This document shows, one piece after another, positions 1-11,459 of a DNA stretch of 64,000 nucleotides (position 1 is the first letter of the stretch; the number at the start of each line of letters is the position of its first letter). This DNA comes from Dryas octopetala (lineage: Eukaryota; Streptophyta; Magnoliopsida; Rosales; Rosaceae), in assembly GCA_963921425.1 (NCBI GenBank), contig OY992838.1, positions 15,872,001-15,936,000 on the forward strand. Reading direction: 5' to 3'. A program made the translations under genes and the position numbers. The notes under the pieces are model-generated. The model had not been told where the DNA came from. It was given only the letters and a program-made list of their open reading frames with translations, and made no database searches.

Positions 1-1093
1 AAGAAACCAAAGGGACTAAGGCAAAATGCCTGCAAGGCTAAAAATTAAAACAAAAGCTCTTTTTTAAGTTTTGACAATTATGTCCACAGCTTGAAGGACA
101 AAAGTTCAGGCTTGCAAAAACATATTCATATGCTAGAAAGTCTACTGCCTCATCTTCTCAAGCTATTGCTTATCTCATTTTAGCTAATTTTCTATTCTTT
201 ACTTTAATTTGTAATTAAATAGTTTTATTCTAAGGTGTGAATCTTTGAAAGTGTACAGAATTTGCCTCAATTCTTTTGAAAGTGTACCGAATGTCATCGA
301 GTTTACCTTTTATTTATTTATTTATTTATTTGTTCAAAAGTTTGCAGGGGCCATGGCCCCCTTTGTCTCTTATATGTTCCTCCTGCTTGGTGAAGTCTTT
401 GCACTGAATGGTATAAGTTCTGCTCCATAAAATCTAAGATCGTAACACATAGCATTTAACACCTCTGAGCTTTATATCTATATGACTTGGAAGCTTCAAG
501 ACCACTCCACAAGGTCAATCTTCCTTGCTCTCAATTTCTCATACTCACCAACAGGAAGCAATCCTTTGTCAAAAATCCCACGTAATAAACTCATCCTAGA
601 GCTATCCCAGATCAGCTTACTACAGCAGAAGGTTTAAGAGGATAAGAAGAAAGACATGGTTATTGGGTTTGAGTTGTGTCATGTGTGCTGGGCCTGCAGG
701 CTATGTGTCCTTGGTTGGTATTTGAGAAAATTTCCCTATATATCTATTAGCTTATGAGGATGAAAAAGTAGACCTCGATGCAACTCACATATTAAGATGT
801 GGGCTCTGTGCTGGAGCGCTAATTGAGGCCTTTCTCTCTTTGAAGGTTTTAAGTCTCTTATCTCAACTAAAGATGGAAAAATGGACTTAGCTACCATAAC
901 TGAGATCAAAGATCAGCTAGTCATGCATTATCCAAACTTGTTATGAAGCATTATCAAGATATTGACATCCTGCACTTTCAGAATGATGCATTGTTAAATT
1001 AGTTGCCTTGATAAATTATATGTTCCTGAATTTCTATTTCTGTAATTCAGTTTACATAAATTATTTATATCATCATGAATGCATGATATACAG
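1..1093. other. Presumed intron of the upstream fibrillin copy
   Basis: No exon, repeat or RNA gene is recognised. The stretch is AT-rich, with a TTTA run near 305-335. By comparison with the paralogue it should be the end of a long intron 4. Confidence 0.4.
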
Positions 1094-2379
1094 ATACCTA
1101 TTAAGGCACCTGGTAGAGCTCGTGGTGAACTGGAAATTACATATTTGGATGAAGAATTTCGGTGAGTTAATAATGTATTGTAATTTCTTAAATGAAGAAT
1201 TGAGATTTACTACATGGGATGCTCTGTTAAGCCTGCTGAAAGAAATTATACTTTTATTTTAAGTATATAAGAAATATGTATGCAATATTTAAAGAAGCAT
1301 TTTCCCCTGCCCCCACCTTCCAACTGTCTTGGATGGTCGAAAAGGTTGATAAATTTTGGAGGTTGGATTAAAGCCACTTGTGATCTTGGAGCAGTATTAT
1401 GAAATATGTTATTGAGATTTTTTATCAAGGAAGTTGATTCTGCATATTTACATGAGAGGTAGAAAGCATAAAAAAAAAAAAAAACATAATTTCTTTAAGA
1501 AAATAATTTCATCAAATTATGGTTAGTCTCTTTTGGAAAAGTGAATATATAACCTGGCCCCAGGGTTTTACTTTAACTACTTAAACCACAAGATTACTGC
1601 AAGTCAACTTTTTTACTATGTTTTCTTTCTCCTTTCCTTGGTTTTACTATGTCCAAATGCAAATATGAACATCAGATGCTTCAATATTATTAGGCTTTTT
1701 TACCCAAATACCACTTGAACTACAGGGGGTGTGCTCTCATACCACCCAAACTTTTTTTCTTGCCAATTTACCACCTGAAATTATCAATATGTGCTAATTT
1801 ACCACCTAACATCTATTTTTCTGTTAAATCATCAAAAAATTTCCTAAACTTCCCATTTTGTCCTTGAATACAATAAAAAAATAATATTATTTTAAAAACT
1901 TTTTTTAAAATATAATTATAAAAAAACTTAAAAACTAAAAAATAGAAAATGGAAATACCCTTTTTTTTAGGGGGTTTACTTAGATTTTTTTTTTAATATT
2001 TAAAATGCTTTTATCATATAAATTGACAAAAATACCCTTGAAATAAACAGAAAATTTAACTAAAGTGACGGTAGGTGGTAGATTGGCCAATATGTGAAAG
2101 TTCAGGTGGTAAATTAACAAAAAAAAAAAAGTTTGGGTGGTATTTGAGCACACCCTCTCTAGTTCAGGTGGTATTTGAGTAAAAAAGCCATATTATTAAG
2201 ATAGCTACCATGTCTTGTAGGGTTCCAAATTTATGTACATTTGACAACAACTGTTTCGGTTATTGAACTGCAACTTGTGAACATCATATTTCTTTTATAT
2301 TGGCAGTGTCTCAAGAGGTGACAAAGGAAACTTGTTCATCTTGAAAATGGTTGATCCATCTTATCGAGTTCCTGTCTGA
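1094..2379 (+). CDS. Plastid fibrillin (PAP/FBN3-like), 3' end only
   Basis: These are the last two coding exons of a gene whose 5' part lies left of the window. Exon 1094-1161 reads [20 protein letters not shown] and ends at a GTGAGT donor. Exon 2307-2379 follows a TTGGCAG acceptor, reads [18 protein letters not shown], and stops with TGA. Length and phase of both exons match exons 5 and 6 of the complete paralogue at 3733-8460 exactly (68 and 73 nt), so this is its tandem copy. Fibrillins are plastoglobule or thylakoid lipid-associated proteins, and this segment is the conserved C-terminal part of the PAP_fibrillin domain. No stop or frameshift is seen, so the gene may be functional. A MULE-type MITE sits in the intron. 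I found no exon 4 in 1-1093, which fits the long intron 4 of the paralogue. Confidence 0.85.
1693..2189. mobile_element. MULE-type MITE, copy A (497 bp)
   Basis: The termini are GGCTTTTTTACC and its complement AAAAAAGCC, inside long inverted repeats rich in the phrase TACCACCTGAACT. A perfect 9-bp target duplication ATATTATTA flanks it (1684-1692 and 2190-2198), the size expected of Mutator-like elements. It has no coding capacity. It lies in the last intron of the upstream fibrillin copy. A second member at 39941-40444 is inserted in the opposite orientation. Confidence 0.9.
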
Positions 2380-3348
2380 TGTATACAATCATAATGCAGA
2401 ATATGTAACTATCTGGCCATCGGGTTTTTTCTTCTGTTTTTTTTAGTTCATGAATCATGAATTCTGCTTGTATTTATTCTCGTATAGGTGCTAATTGCTA
2501 TAGAGAAGGTTGTACATGCTACAAAAGTTTTCCTTCTGCAAGCTAAAGGCATTGTTAAGACCTTACCTTACCTTTATGGTTCATTTTGTTGTAATATTGC
2601 TTTTCCCAACCGATCAGAGTCGAAATTGTATCATGGGGAGAGTATTTTTCATTTTCAAGAGTATTATATATTGGCAGTGCAGTATCACTCGCCATGTTGT
2701 CAACATTGCAAAGAGCTTATGATTTCAATTCATCCATGAAGTCTCTTAGGTGGTGTTTGGTTGTAGGAAAGTGGAAAAGATAATGAAATGGGTTCTTTTA
2801 TTTGTTTGAAAATTAGTACGAGCCTTAGCTAAGCTTGAGGTCGGGGCTTGAAGATTGAGCATGGGCCCATGTTTTAGGCTTGAGGCACGAGGCCCATGAA
2901 AAAAAAAACAAAAAAAGGGATAAAAGAAATGGGCAAGACAGTCCCTCCCGGTTAGTGTATTGGTGTCCATTGATTTTAATTTGGTAGAGGATATTCCGAT
3001 CGCCCTCTATTACTGAATTGATCACCTTGATATATTTTGGACAAATTTTTTTTATTTGACTTGTTTTTGTAAAAAATTATGGAATCACTCAGATTTATTC
3101 GGCAGCATGTCATCAAAATATGCTAAGAAGTTTAGCAGTTTACGGTCGAATATAATGACAATATTTGATAGAATACTGCCAAATGCTTTTTTCATTTCTA
3201 TTCGGTGATTACTTATCAAAAATTCCGCCAATGTTCAATAGTTAGGTACCAAATAACCACAAACATTTTGACAAACAAATGTGGAATGACCTGATAAATA
3301 AAATTTAAATTTTTTATTTTAAGGGTAAAATTTAAATTTAAAAAGAGC

Positions 3349-3510
3349 AATACTTGAGTACTCATAAGTGAGTACAAGATTATTCTCACAACCAATCACA
3401 TGAGCCCATAATTGGGTCCACTATGAGAGAGAAGGTGGTGGATCCATTATAAGCTCATGTAATTGGTTGTAAGAATAAGATTGGTACTCATTTCTGAATA
3501 CCCAAGTATT
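3349..3510. mobile_element. Foldback MITE upstream of the fibrillin gene
   Basis: This is a near-complete inverted repeat of about 162 bp. The left arm begins AATACTTGAGTACTCATAAG and the right arm ends CCCAAGTATT. The arms pair over roughly 65 bp, including the phrase ACAACCAATCACATGAG and its complement. It lies about 220-380 bp before the fibrillin start codon. No convincing target duplication was found, so the superfamily is open. Confidence 0.7.
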
Positions 3511-3562
3511 TTTCATTTAAAAATAAAATAGTTAACTCAATAATTTAGAATATTTGGAATAG

Positions 3563-3568
3563 CACGTG
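3563..3568 (+). promoter_or_regulatory. G-box CACGTG upstream of the fibrillin gene
   Basis: A perfect CACGTG lies about 165 bp before the start codon, between the foldback MITE and the 5' leader. G-boxes bind bZIP and bHLH factors and are common in light- or ABA-responsive plastid-protein genes. The role here is inferred from position only. Confidence 0.4.
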
Positions 3569-3700
3569 CGTTTTAATTTTCTAACACACAGCAAATAGGC
3601 TTCTTGTTAGAGACATTTTTCTGACCACAAAATTTCAGTTTATCCAAAAAACTGAAAAAAGCCAACAACCAAGTAACCAACTTACCAAAAAAGAAAAAGA

Positions 3701-3719
3701 ATGTGCTGAAATGCATTAG
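3701..3719 (+). promoter_or_regulatory. Two two-codon upstream ORFs before the fibrillin ATG
   Basis: ATG-TGC-TGA (3701-3709) and ATG-CAT-TAG (3711-3719) lie in tandem, ending 13 nt before the main ATG at 3733. If both are in the transcript, a scanning ribosome meets two minimal upstream ORFs first. The transcription start is not known, so their presence in the mRNA is unproven. Confidence 0.45.
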
Positions 3720-3732
3720 CAGTGTACTATCA

Positions 3733-6700
3733 ATGGCTCTGTCTCCTAGTTCTCCTACTCTACTGAAGACTCGCCAATTCTCCTTCAGAAGCCTCTCTCT
3801 CTGTGATTCTCATCCCTCACTCAATATTTTCACAACAAAATCAAACACTATCAGCTCCTACATAATACAAAGCCACAACAAGTTGTTGGACAATAGTATT
3901 AATGTTGATTCTTGGAAATGGAGGACCAGGGTTTCCTTCTTTTCAGGCCTTTTGACAAAAGGTAAAGACATCAAGGGCCTCAAGGAAGAGCTCTACAAGG
4001 CAATAGCTCCTCTCGATAGGGGTGCCGAAGCTTCTCTGGAGGACCAAGAGCGTGTAGAAGAGGTACAATAACAAAAACTACTTGGAAATTTGAATGGTGG
4101 ACATATTTGTTGATTTTTCAGTGACTGCCTATCATAGTAGACATATTTGTTGAGAATATGAAATGTTATGCTTTTGCCATACAATATATAATGTCACGAA
4201 TCTCTCCACCCATTGATTCGGATTTGATGTATTTATTTTGATCAGATTGCACGCAAGCTTGAGGCACTTAATGAAATAAAGGAGCCTCTTAAGTCTAATC
4301 TGTTAAATGGAAAATGGGAACTTCTATATACAACATCTCAGTCAGTTCTTCAAACACAGGTACTATGGGATTTCCATTTCTGCTTTCTTAATTCAATATT
4401 AATAATTTGTGAACTCTGAAAAGTACTTACAGCATTTCAGTTCTACATGTTGCTTTTCTGTTTTCTTTCTGGAGATGCTTATGATACATACTAAGACATG
4501 CTATCTGTGAGTCCTTTTGTATTCCTGGGGTGCATTATTTCTTTGTTCTAGCATTTCCTTCTCTTCTAATTTGGTTTCTTTGTTTGTTTGTTTTTTTTTT
4601 TTTTTTCTATTTTTCATTCTCCTCATGCGTCAATATATTTTATTAGTCTGTGTGTTAAATCTTAAAAATACACATGTTCTTAACTTATGAATGAACCATC
4701 TATGATATCCCTTTGGCAGAGGCCAAAATTCTTAAGACCAAATGGAAAGATCTACCAGGCAATTAATGCCGATACGCTAAAGGCACAAAATATGGAAACT
4801 TGGCCATTCTTTAATCAGGTGCTTCTTCCTACTCTTAACATCTGCTTCATGATGTTTGCTTATGTGGATGTTGCCTTTCCATTTGTTTCTTAACTTTATC
4901 TGGGTAGTCGTATGACTGCTTACTCGGTACATTTTAAGGAGTAGAATGTGGCCAGTTGGCTGACTTTTACTTAAGTACATTAGTATTCATTGTGTTCTAC
5001 TCGCAACTTAAATGAAAAATTATTGTATAGAAATTATGTTGGTGAAGTTAAACTTCTTAAACAAGTATACCTAATGTTTATATGCGGCATTCAAAAATCA
5101 ATGTATGGCTGAAAATTTAGACATGGGTTTCTACAATCCAAGAAAAATGCAAGCTTTCCGATGTAACAATCTTAAAAGAAATGATTTATGGCACATAACA
5201 TGATGTTGGTTGTTCCGGATATTCATACATGTCCGAGTATGGGATGCAACACTTTTTGTTGGGACATGAATTTCTTACTACATAAGTTGAAGAATATCCC
5301 TTTATGTGTTTTGGTCTACCGAGCACATCTGCCGAGCTCTTTAGCAGCATCAAGGAACACCAACTTGCCACTTTAGATGGTAGAGAACATTTTTGGAATT
5401 GATTGCTTAAAATTAAGTAAATAATTGATTTTGCACCTCCATTGCAAATATGGAATGGGTAGTCTTCGAAAGTTCTTTCCTTTCAGTTATACAAGGGAGT
5501 TTAAGGCAGATTACGTATTCAACTGACACCATGTTTAAGGGACTTTTATTGTAAGCATAACACACCTTGTTCTGGCCTACCGAGGACATCTACCATAGCC
5601 ACTGAGGAATCTTGGTGCCATTAGGATTTGGTTTCCTGATTTCAGTTGGCCTTCAGAAAGGTATATTTCAACTGAAATCTAGCTTTCCCTTTCTTGTACG
5701 TTAAGCTTTTGGTTGAGATTTACTGGGCTTGAATTGCCTTAGTCTGGTTCGGCTTCTTCCGCCTTGGGATGAAAACCTTTCTCTGCTTTGAAGACCTCCT
5801 CATCTTAACTACTATCATAAATGAATTCCAAAATTGTAAAAATGATCAAATAATATGCATTTTAAATTGACTTCCTACCATGTTCCCTTAAAAAGAACAC
5901 TATGTTATTGTAAGAAACTCGTCGCGCCCCCCCCCCCCCCCCCTTCCCAGTACTGTATTTTCTTGTAAATTTTGTAGTGTGACAATGGAAACTCTTTGAT
6001 GAATCAGAATTCAATTGCTTTTCTCATATCTTAGTAGACAGGATCACCATTGTTGAACATTGGTTATGATTCTTATGAACATATGATAAATTCCTTTCTC
6101 CGACTTGGCAGTTAGTGATATAACTCTTATGTACTTTTGTAGTTTCACAATGTTTTGAGGCTCATGATCAAGTTTATTTTGTTTACACATGCAGGTTACA
6201 GCTAATTTAGTACCTTTGAACTCCAGAAGAGTGGCAGTTAAATTTGATTTCTTCAGGATTGCTAGTCTGGTAGGTTGTATCATGCTTTCACTGATGTAAA
6301 TTTCTTTTTGGTTTTCTAGTCTAATACATATACTCATATGACTGGCTCTCTTTTGGCTTGGTGGTTTGGGATTTTAAAATTTCACACCAAGTCAAAGGTT
6401 CGAGAGCTGGTGCCGATCCTGACAAGGACATTTACTCATATGAATAAAGATCTTCAACCGCATAAATTAGATGGTGAGGTTGCTGCATTATCATCCTTAA
6501 TCATGATTATGTGCATCCAATAGTTGTTCTTTATATTATGGAAATATAGTTTTTTTTTAAAGAGAATTTTATTGCTGTTAAACAATAAACTTACAAAATA
6601 GTGGAAAAGATGTCTACACTTCAGAAATACAACGAATTAGTGATGATTGACATAGCTATGTATCACTAAACAAGCCAAACCAAGTCCCAACCTAACCAAA

Positions 6701-8460
6701 TGACTGAAAAAGACAAGTCTCTAAACTCTGTTGAAACAGATGCCCAAAGTGAAAGACAAAAATTTGACTTCGCCCCATAACTCCTGAACCTCAATTCCTT
6801 TATATCTTGAGAAACCTTTTTGTTTCTTTCCAACCAGATCAGCCAAAACACAGCAATAACCATGCACCCCCACATAACTTTGACCTTCTCATTTCCTTGG
6901 ACTTACCCAACTTGTTTTCATCTCCTTAAACAATTGCAGCCAAAGACGCAAAGCCACAAAGACAATGTGAAAAAAGATGATCAGCAATGTCCCACTCTTT
7001 CTTGCACGTACATTATACACCATTGCGGATATAGGCAACCATTAGTCTCCTTTTCTGAACCATGTAGCAAGTGTTACCTTAGTATCTGCCACTAGCCAAG
7101 TAAAAATCTTAACCTTGGGAGAAAAATTTACTTTCCAAATAAACCATAGGAGGGAAAACGAAGACCCCTCTGAGTTGTCAGTCAGAAACAACAATAAGAG
7201 TAACTATAAAAACTCCCCTGATCGAGAACTCTTAGCTCCGTTCCTTGATTCAACCCTAGAAGAAAGTATGTGACCAAATTTTGTTAATAACAGCAGCAAT
7301 GAAGATAGTTCCTCCACTTCAACCTCAGTCAGATTCCTTCTAAACCCAAAGTCCCAATTCAATGGAAAGTTGGAGGGATCAGAAAGGCAAGCAATTAATA
7401 ACCTTGTTTATGAAATTTTGACAGATTATAGGGTCCGGGTAACATGACATGTTTATAAAACACTTAACGCAGCACGCGTAACCCATTTATGAAACGGTTT
7501 GGGTTGAATTGTTAGTTAGGTTAACCTATAAACCCATTTAACCTATTCAGAAGTCAGAACCAGACTCTTTTCTTTCCATAACATGATCTAAGAAGTTCTA
7601 CTCCATTTATGGAAATGTACTTGGACAATGTACTGAGCAAGATACAATTTAGGGGCATGTGGTAGTACATTAATGACTGTCATGTTAATGTGCTCTTCTA
7701 CATACATCCTCGGTGCTTACAACTCAAGTATCTTAGGGACATGAAGATGACCTGCGAAGACAGCAGTATACCTAAGATTAATGACAGAGAGGCATCACAT
7801 GTTGCAGAAAAAACAGATTCTATATGTCTTCTCTCACCAAGATTATGTTATGCTTTGCAGATACCTATAAAAAATCCTGGAAGTGGCCGTGGCCAATTGG
7901 AAATCACTTACTTGGATGAGGAGTTACGGTGAGTAAATTGTTCGAAATGAAAACTAACCATTTAATATTTTAATAAGAGTTTCAATCTAGCTACATGGTG
8001 GCTTGGGGCCATGGCCACCTCTAAGCTTACATGTGTTTGCGCCATTGTTTTTCATCTAGAAAAGGAATTTTTTTATTAATATCTTATCCAAATATTGTAT
8101 TTTTCTGAATATTACTAAAATAAATAGAATACTTATTGAATGCGACTGAAATGCATACACTAAAAAAAAAAAAGATATAGGTAAAAATTCTTAACATGAC
8201 CTCTCAAATTTCTTTAAAACATTCTCTGCCATACACTACGAAAAGAAGCAAGCATTTCTGTGATGCATGGTTTGCCTGCACTACCTATTTTTAACGTGCA
8301 TAGTAACCATTGAGTTTGTGCTTTTAATGGTATCCTTTCCCTCATTGTTGTGCATGTATTGAATTTAATTATTTTTCTTTTTTACAGAATATCAAGAGGT
8401 GATAAAGGCAACTTATTCATATTGAAAATGATCGATTCATCTTATAGAGTCCCTCTATGA
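3733..8460 (+). CDS. FBN3: Plastid-lipid-associated protein / fibrillin 3-like
   Basis: Six exons, 3733-4062, 4246-4359, 4720-4818, 6195-6269, 7861-7928 and 8388-8460, join in phase to 252 codons plus TGA; all introns are GT-AG. The first about 65 residues are Ser/Thr-rich with few acids, typical of a chloroplast transit peptide. The PAP_fibrillin domain follows from about residue 75 to the end, including [49 protein letters not shown] and the terminal [20 protein letters not shown]. Family members coat plastoglobules and thylakoid lipid droplets and are linked to lipid and quinone metabolism and stress. I recall the closest relatives as Arabidopsis PAP4/PAP5 (FBN3). The ATG at 3733 (context CAATGG) is chosen because the in-frame extension upstream offers only GTG. 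Intron 4 (1.6 kb) holds a LINE fragment. A tandem paralogue lies just upstream. Confidence 0.93.
5927..5943 (+). repeat. Run of 17 cytosines in fibrillin intron 3
   Basis: Uninterrupted C17 in an otherwise AT-rich intron. It is a G17 run on the other strand and prone to slippage. Confidence 0.95.
6546..7606 (-). mobile_element. 5'-truncated LINE (L1-type) 3' end in fibrillin intron 4
   Basis: The minus strand of 6666-6875 reads like the C-terminal end of plant LINE polyproteins ([14 protein letters not shown], then [14 protein letters not shown]). Further 5' (6880-7090, shifted frames) lie remains of the zf-RVT finger. The plus-strand T run at about 6550-6558 would be the inverted poly-A tail. 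A 10-bp repeat TTATGGAAAT at 6536-6545 and 7607-7616 is a possible target-site duplication and sets the limits given. The coding part is broken by several stops. The right boundary is the least certain, since 7430-7600 has no recognisable LINE coding sequence. Confidence 0.65.
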
Positions 8461-9640
8461 TGTAGCTGTAGGAAAAAAAAAATGATAATGGAGCCCAAGA
8501 AATGAGTTTTTGAATATACATGGAAATCTCATTTAGTTTCCCATTAGGCCATTATACTGTTCTTTTTTTTTTTGGTCCTCCAGAAATTATATATTATCCG
8601 ACAAGTTTTTTCGTGGGTGGGGCAAAAGCATGAGTGATCCCATCTCACTTTAGCGAGAGGGCCGGGATCGCATTGCGCCTGCCCCATTGAAGAACTTTTA
8701 CTCATTGATGGCTTCATCTATATTAATAGTTTCAACTATCTCTATACAACTATAATATTTTCAAGAGTCTTTATTATTCAAATTAGCTTTAAATTTAATT
8801 GTTAATGTTGTAATAATGTACTCTAATAAAGAGCAATCATTAGTTGATAACAATGAATTAAGGTACACAAACATTACTCCCATAACAATTAATAATTAGT
8901 AGATAACAATTAGTATAATGATTAGTCACTTTTCTGGTCACAAACAATATCGCCTTTTGCAAACAGATTGATGTTTGGGTAATAAAAATTAATTTATGCC
9001 TAATATACACAATCAAGCCCCAAGCCATATCAACCCTAATTTTTTTAGTATAGGTTCAACTAATTTGATAATAAGTCTCGATCACTATTAGAAGCTGCAT
9101 ACCAAGTTGACTGTTATTGGATACAAGTTTCATAACTAAGGTTACGATTGACCAATCTCCTAAGCTTTTATAAAGAAAAATGACAGAAAAATGAACTATA
9201 CGAATTGAATTGAAGGAATAGAACAAGTAGAGCATGAAGGTGTGAGTTCAAGAGTTCCATTCAAAAGCAATAATCCTGGTAAGGAGTCTACTAGAATGCA
9301 TTTATAACACATAAGGCAGTTGGCACGGTCACATAGGTCGCATGTGTTTGATAGGACTAATTTCACTCCTACTCCCTTAAACCATGGTGAGGAGCTTTTA
9401 GAATGCATTTAACACACATAAGATAGTTGGCACGTTCACATGGATCACAAATGTCTGGTGAGACTAATTTGAGATCCGCTCACCACCTATTTATGTCTAA
9501 TTCATAAATAAGAACGATTACCTATTTCTCATGAAATATGAATATTGATGCTTTAAATGTACAAGTACGTGATGATACAACAGATGGTCAAGAGAGGCAA
9601 CACAACAAAACACTGCAACGGGTCCAACAGAGACGAAGGA
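8461..9640. other. Fibrillin 3' flank, no gene seen
   Basis: Holds the fibrillin 3' UTR and AT-rich DNA. The one structure seen is an imperfect direct repeat (see 9278-9473). Confidence 0.5.
9278..9473 (+). repeat. Imperfect tandem repeat, period about 113 bp
   Basis: Units at about 9278-9362 and 9391-9473 share TAGAATGCATTTA, CACATAAG, AGTTGGCACG, TCACAT and GACTAATTT in the same order. No function is evident. Confidence 0.6.
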
Positions 9641-10517
9641 TTAGAAGAAACTATAATTGTGCCTGAGATTATCATGAGAATATGGGTGTCCAACTTTCCA
9701 ACTACTCACACCAACCACATGTTCAAAGTGTTTTGCGCTATTATTCCACCTAGACGTTCCATATGTATTGCTTGAAGAGAAAAATTGTCATGTCTCCATT
9801 TCAATCTCCACCGGAAATGGTTGATTTTTTTTCTCAACAAACAACTGAGGGCAGACTCTTCAAGCAAAATATACGAGCCTACAATCATGTTTTCGCATTT
9901 CACTTCAATGGGAGTACATGTTGATGATACAACAAATATTGGAGGACGTGGAATTTATACATTTCGTGCTCAAGGTGCTATATATCATAAAAATTGCAGT
10001 TTTTTACCAATTGAAAGGAGTAGACCACAATTTCTGCAGACTTATATATACGATATAACGCATGAGATTGAAAATCGACTATCTGAAAGTGGGGTTTTAG
10101 ATAGGAGTGTGGTTGAAATGATACAACGAATCTTGAATGTGCACAATCCATTTGTTCATACATTTCGCAGCCTTGAACAAAGAAGAGATTTGCAAAGTTG
10201 TAGGCTCATCATAAAAGACCAACCTCCTGATCAGCGTCAATATAGGTTGACATCTGCATCTCAGGTTGCTATTATTATAGTATGAGGAGACAATGTTGCT
10301 AATCAACATGGTCTACAAATTGTCGTTGACTCAATTAGCAACGAACTTATACCCGTCCAAGACTCGGCTGGTTCTATGACCCTTTTACAATATCCATTAT
10401 TACTACCTTACGAAACATATAGATGAGATGGTAATATTTGTGATAATCAAGGACAAAAACTACTATCATGTGCTGACTACTATGCATATATGTTACAGTT
10501 TAGTGAATCAACCATAT
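9640..10517 (+). mobile_element. Helitron remnant, N-terminal part
   Basis: Translations in the plus direction match the N-terminal region of plant Helitron RepHel proteins: MFSHFTSMGVHVDDTTN, GRGIYTFRAQGAIYHK, SRPQFLQTYIYDITHEIENR, LQYPLLLPYETYR and ADYYAYMLQ. A cysteine-rich stretch lies just upstream. The longest open segment is 9785-10285. Stops and frameshifts interrupt it, so it is dead. The Helitron 5' TC terminus was not found. The copy breaks off at 10517 where a TIR element is inserted, and resumes at about 15641. Confidence 0.85.
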
Positions 10518-11220
10518 TAGGGGGGTTGTACTCAATCCAGACTTCTAATGACTTTTAGATACTTTTGTTAAATTCAAAAGTTAGGGGGTATTCAATGAAG
10601 ACTTTTATAGACTTTTTAAAAGTTTATAAAAATCAGGAGGTACTCAATGAAGATTTTTTAAAAGTCTATGAAAGTCATACGATACTCAAAATGTCATTAA
10701 CTTTCATAGATTTCTCAAGTTCATAGATTTTGAAAGACTTTTGGTATTGAGGTATGGATACCAAACCTCCTTATTTCTTTCTCATTCCCCTCGCTGACTT
10801 TGAAAGACTTTTGGCATTGAAGTATAATTAATACCAAACCTTCTTATCCCAGTTTTTGTGGATCCTCTACTTGGGTTATTCCCTACTTGAATCTACTTGA
10901 ATTTAATATAAGCATGCCATCTCATTTAAAAACCCATCTAAGGGCCAATAAATTGACACTATCATGTGCATTCATTAAAAAAAAAAAAAAAGCCTTAAAA
11001 ATTAGGAAGCATCGTTCGAGGGTGCCTGCACCCAAATCAATTCATGGTTTGTTTAGTCAATGTCTTTGTGTTTTGGTGCTCCATGGTTTCACAATGGAAT
11101 TTGTTTCTTTATTTGTTTATTCTTCTTTAGTGATTTTTAATAAAATGGGTTTTTCACACTTCTCCAAATCAACTTCTTCTTCATCTAATAAAACCCCAAA
11201 ACCTGGAAATACAGAAGTGG

Positions 11221-11225
11221 ATCTC

Positions 11226-11264
<39 letters not shown>
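11221..11264 (+). repeat. CT microsatellite
   Basis: A run of CT dinucleotides inside the TIR element. Any reading frame across it is an artefact (Ser-Leu repeats). Confidence 0.9.
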
Positions 11265-11266
<2 letters not shown>

Positions 11267-11459
11267 TAGGAGTCTTAGTCTCAGCAAATTTCAAAACAAG
11301 GTTGCATATGAACAAATTATTTCTCCTCTTTCTTAATGATAAAATCTCAAACCCTATCTTTTTGTGAAGATCCAAGCATAACAAATTTGTTTAACAGGAG
11401 AGGGTATAAATCTAAGCATAAAACACTACAACAAAGTTGCTTTTTAGCGACAACACTTT

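Noticed and set aside
3703-3732. Start of fibrillin at an in-frame upstream codon (3703)
   Set aside because: That codon is GTG. The ATG at 3733 has a good context and gives a normal transit-peptide start.
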